62,516 nt of DNA from Longimicrobium sp. Its GTDB lineage: Bacteria > Gemmatimonadota > Gemmatimonadetes > Longimicrobiales > Longimicrobiaceae. A program made the translations under genes and the position numbers. The stretch lies in the NCBI RefSeq assembly GCF_035474595.1, contig NZ_DATIND010000108.1, positions 1 to 62,516 of the forward strand. The letters run 5' to 3'. This document shows positions 60,452 through 62,516 of this stretch, one piece after another; position 1 is the first letter of the stretch; every line of letters begins with the position of its first letter. A model generated the notes under the pieces. That model had not been told where the DNA came from, searched no databases, and saw only the letters and a list, made by a program, of their open reading frames with translations.

Positions 60452-61819
60452 ATGGACGACCCCGGCCCGAGTAGTCTCCCCCTTTTCATAGCCCTGGCCC
60501 TCGTCACCGCCAACGCGTTCCTGGCGGCCGCCGAGTTCGCGCTCATCGCGGTCCGCCGCTCCCGCATCGAACAGAACGTCCGCCTGGGCGATCCGCGCTC
60601 GCACCGCGTCCTGCCGCCCATCGAGCGGCTGGAAGAGCTGGTGTTCGCGGCGCAGCTGGGGCGCAGCACGCTCACCGTGCTGCTGGGGTGGTTCGCCATC
60701 GTGGCCGCCCACCGCTTCTGGGAGCCGCTGGGGCTCCTTCCCGTTCCCGCCCGCATCCTCTCCATCGCGCTGGTCATCCTCCTGCACGCCACGCTGGGGC
60801 AGCAGGTGCCCAAGCTGATCGCCGTGAACCGCGCCGAGTGGATCACCGCGCACGTCTCCATCCCCTTCCTGGAGCTGCTGGCGGCGGCGCTCTTCCCCAT
60901 CACCCGCCCGCTTTCCTTCATCGTCCGCGGCGCGCTGCGCATCGTCGGCGTGCCGTCGGCCGGGCTGCACCCGCTGATGCAGACCCCCGAGGAGCTGCGC
61001 CTGCTGGTGACGCACGGCACCGACCCCGGCGAGATCGAGAGCGACGAGCGCGACATGATCCGCGGCGTGTTCGAGTTCGCCGAGACCGTGGCGCGCGAGG
61101 TGATGACGCCGCGCACGGCCATGGTGGCGATCCCCGTCGACACCGGGTTCGACGACCTGGTGCGCATCGCCATCGAGGAGGGCCACTCGCGCTACCCCGT
61201 GTACGAGGGAACGGTGGACTCCATCGTGGGCGTGGTGCTGGAGAAGGACCTCCTTCCCCTGCTGGCGAAGCGCGAGGAGCTGGAGCAGACCGGGTTCGAC
61301 ATCCGCTCCATCCTGCGCCCGGCGTTCTTCGTTCCCGGCACCAAGCTGGTGTCCGAGCTGCTGCAGGAGCTGCGCAAGCAGAAGGTGCACCTGGCCATCG
61401 TGCTGGACGAGTACGGCGGCACGCACGGCCTGGTGACGATGGAGGACCTGCTGGAGGAGATCGTGGGCGAGATCGCCGACGAGTTCGACGAGCCCGAGCC
61501 CGAGTTCGAGCCTACCCCCGAGGGCGACGTGCTGATCGACGGCGCCGTGAGCGTGGGCGAGGTGAACGAGCGCTTCGGCCTGCGCCTGCCCGAGGAGGAG
61601 TTCGACACGCTGGGGGGATACGTGTTCGGCACGCTGGGCCGCGTTCCCGTGGTGGGCGACGTGGCCGCCGCCCCCGGCATCGACGGCGACATGCAGCTGC
61701 GCGTGGAGGAGACCGAGGAGCGCCGCGTGACCGTGGTGCGGCTGATGCAGCCGCCCGGGCACGCGTCGGAAACGGCGGAGGCGAGGGCGGCGGCGGTGGC
61801 GGGGGAGGCGGTGGAGTAG
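60452..61819 (+). CDS. CNNM/CBS-domain membrane protein (HlyC/CorC family)
   Basis: A 455-residue inner-membrane protein. The N-terminal CNNM domain has about four hydrophobic segments, starting LPLFIALALVTANAFLAAAE and including WFAIVAAHRF and ALVILLHATLGQQVPKLIAV. A pair of CBS domains follows (AREVMTPRTAMVAIPVDTGF, EEGHSRYPVYEGTVDSIVGV, KVHLAIVLDEYGGTHGLVTM). The C-terminal CorC/HlyC transporter-associated domain ends GDMQLRVEETEERRVTVVRL. Family members are linked to Mg2+ and Co2+ homeostasis; the name hemolysin is historical. All three domains are complete. The start at 60452 places the first helix properly. Confidence 0.93.
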   Translation: MDDPGPSSLPLFIALALVTANAFLAAAEFALIAVRRSRIEQNVRLGDPRSHRVLPPIERLEELVFAAQLGRSTLTVLLGWFAIVAAHRFWEPLGLLPVPARILSIALVILLHATLGQQVPKLIAVNRAEWITAHVSIPFLELLAAALFPITRPLSFIVRGALRIVGVPSAGLHPLMQTPEELRLLVTHGTDPGEIESDERDMIRGVFEFAETVAREVMTPRTAMVAIPVDTGFDDLVRIAIEEGHSRYPVYEGTVDSIVGVVLEKDLLPLLAKREELEQTGFDIRSILRPAFFVPGTKLVSELLQELRKQKVHLAIVLDEYGGTHGLVTMEDLLEEIVGEIADEFDEPEPEFEPTPEGDVLIDGAVSVGEVNERFGLRLPEEEFDTLGGYVFGTLGRVPVVGDVAAAPGIDGDMQLRVEETEERRVTVVRLMQPPGHASETAEARAAAVAGEAVE

Positions 61820-61902
61820 GAAAGTGCTGAGTGCTGAGTGCCAAGTGCCAAGTGCCAAGTCTTGAGTCCTAAGTGCTAAGTCCCAAGTGCTAAGTGCTGA
61901 TA
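61820..61902. repeat. Heptanucleotide tract after CNNM gene
   Basis: Eleven units of AAGTGCT/GAGTGCC/AAGTCCC/AAGTCCT type, almost without interruption, begin at the CNNM stop codon. This is the cleanest example of the family in the window. Confidence 0.85.
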
Positions 61903-61937
61903 CGAAGCCCTTCTCCGAGTTGCGGGGAGGGGCTTCG
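61903..61937 (+). terminator. Hairpin terminator after CNNM gene
   Basis: CGAAGCCCTTCTCC pairs with GGGGAGGGGCTTCG with one G-T pair, 83 bp after the CNNM stop and beyond the heptad tract. GTGCG follows, so the T tract is missing. Confidence 0.55.
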
Positions 61938-62002
61938 GTGCGTTCGGGATCATCGTCAACCCCGCGAGCGGCGACTGGATTCGGCTCGTTGCCGCGGCAT
62001 CG

Positions 62003-62271
62003 CGCCCTCTCCGGCCGGCCGAGGCCGTCCACCTCTCCCGTACCGGGAGAGGTAGCTTGGCGAGACTGGTGCTGAGTGGCGCTGCCCTGCCCGCCTCGCT
62101 GGCGCCCTCCCCCCGCTCGCACACGAGAGTTCATCGTGACGTCACGATGCTGGAGAAGGCCACGCATCAAACCACCGCCGATGCATGCGCCAGCGTCCGA
62201 GCGCCGCCATCGAAGTTATCCCCTCCCGTTGTCGGGAGGGGGTACGCGGCCCCAGCCGCGGGGGGAGGGCT
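62003..62271. repeat. Palindromic repeats D and B, inverted copies
   Basis: 62003-62056 is the inverted copy of the 13309-13360 palindrome (CCTCTCCCGTACCGGGAGAG core). 62210-62271 is the inverted copy of repeat B (CCCTCCCGTTGTCGGGAGGG, then GGTACGCGGCCCCAGCCGCG). The whole gap from 61820 to 62446 is repeats and a promoter, with no gene. Confidence 0.65.
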
Positions 62272-62340
62272 CCGCGGGGGCCGCGACAACGCGCGGGGAT
62301 CTGGATCGCGGTGAGTTGAGGTGAGTTGTGGCCGCCAAGA

Positions 62341-62378
62341 ATAGGACTCAGGACTAGGCACTTGGCACTTGGCACTAA
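62341..62378. repeat. Short heptanucleotide tract
   Basis: ATAGGACTCAGGACTAGGCA followed by CTTGGCACTTGGCACT: five or six 7-bp units upstream of the last gene's promoter. Confidence 0.7.
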
Positions 62379-62389
62379 TACCAATTCCC

Positions 62390-62417
62390 TTGACGGATTG
62401 TTCACTTAGCTTATCTT
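62390..62417 (+). promoter_or_regulatory. Sigma-70-like promoter of last gene
   Basis: TTGACG (62390-62395) and TATCTT (62412-62417) are 16 bp apart, 29 bp before the ATG at 62447. The region is AT-richer than the surroundings, as is the higBA promoter, which also uses TTGACG. Confidence 0.65.
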
Positions 62418-62446
62418 TGTGAGCCAACCTCAACCGGAGTTGGCCG

Positions 62447-62516
62447 ATGAGCGAACGCTTTCCCGCGATTGCGCAGTCGCAGGAGGAGCTGGAAACGCTG
62501 TTGAAGGCGAACCGGG
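62447..62516 (+). CDS. 5' end of a gene cut by the window edge
   Basis: Only 23 codons are visible: MSERFPAIAQSQEELETLLK then ANR. CGGAG precedes the ATG, and a promoter lies just upstream. The phrase ELETLLKAN recalls the N-terminus of minimal nucleotidyltransferase (MNT) antitoxins, which continue with a GVRRLALFGS-like motif, but nothing diagnostic is included. Another accessory toxin-antitoxin gene is possible. Confidence 0.5.
   Translation, partial: MSERFPAIAQSQEELETLLKANR

Overview
The window is about 62.5 kb of very GC-rich bacterial chromosome. It carries no tRNA, rRNA, phage or transposase gene. A Gram-negative cell envelope is implied by a SusC/SusD pair, an LpxL-type acyltransferase and several lipoproteins. 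Together with DUF3011 proteins, small Cys-rich peptide precursors and dense families of intergenic repeats, this fits a Gemmatimonadota bacterium, most likely near Longimicrobium. That assignment is inferred from gene content only.

Layout. 1-780 is a gene-free block of nested palindromic repeats. 857-4886 (minus) has two DUF3011 secreted proteins and glycogen phosphorylase. 5203-8841 has an RDD membrane protein, small ORFs, a ring-cleaving dioxygenase-like protein and a soluble histidine kinase. 9274-12969 (minus) has a lactonase-fold lipoprotein and a LytT/LytS-type two-component pair. 13594-16416 has the glycogen branching enzyme and a helix-hairpin-helix protein. 16579-17327 is a HigBA-type toxin-antitoxin module with a clear promoter. 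17445-23836 has two methyltransferases, a histone-deacetylase-fold protein without its catalytic residues, an M24 peptidase coupled to an orphan GvpL/GvpF-like protein, and a dipeptide epimerase. 23925-24996 (minus) is an array of four Cys-rich RiPP-like precursors with no modifying enzyme in the window. 25216-28867 has PriA and a small metalloprotease operon. 29110-32203 (minus) is a decaying tandem array of four secreted paralogues. 32523-38080 has an HNH protein and a SusCD operon. 38626-40115 (minus) has UV-damage endonuclease UvsE downstream of a photoactive yellow protein. 40325-46068 has a PRC-barrel protein and a sugar kinase-transketolase-transaldolase run. 47052-55983 has redox proteins, a cupredoxin lipoprotein and a glycosyltransferase/acyltransferase envelope cluster. 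56082-59874 (minus) has a Panacea-type antitoxin with a frameshifted partner, a DUF5996 protein and two alpha/beta hydrolases. 60048-62516 has a small ORF, a CNNM/CBS membrane protein, repeats, and the first codons of a gene that runs off the end.

How genes work together. glgP and glgB cover glycogen breakdown and branching, and the kinase, transketolase and transaldolase cover pentose phosphate flux. PYP beside UvsE suggests a link between light sensing and UV repair. The glycosyltransferase and LpxL-like genes suggest envelope glycolipid synthesis.

The most notable non-gene signal is a six-copy intergenic element made of two hairpins joined by a conserved GCAACAAC linker. The stems differ in sequence between copies but keep their pairing. 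Other repeat families are 7- and 8-bp tandem arrays built on an AGTNC core, nested palindromes of about 250 bp, and three further palindromic families.
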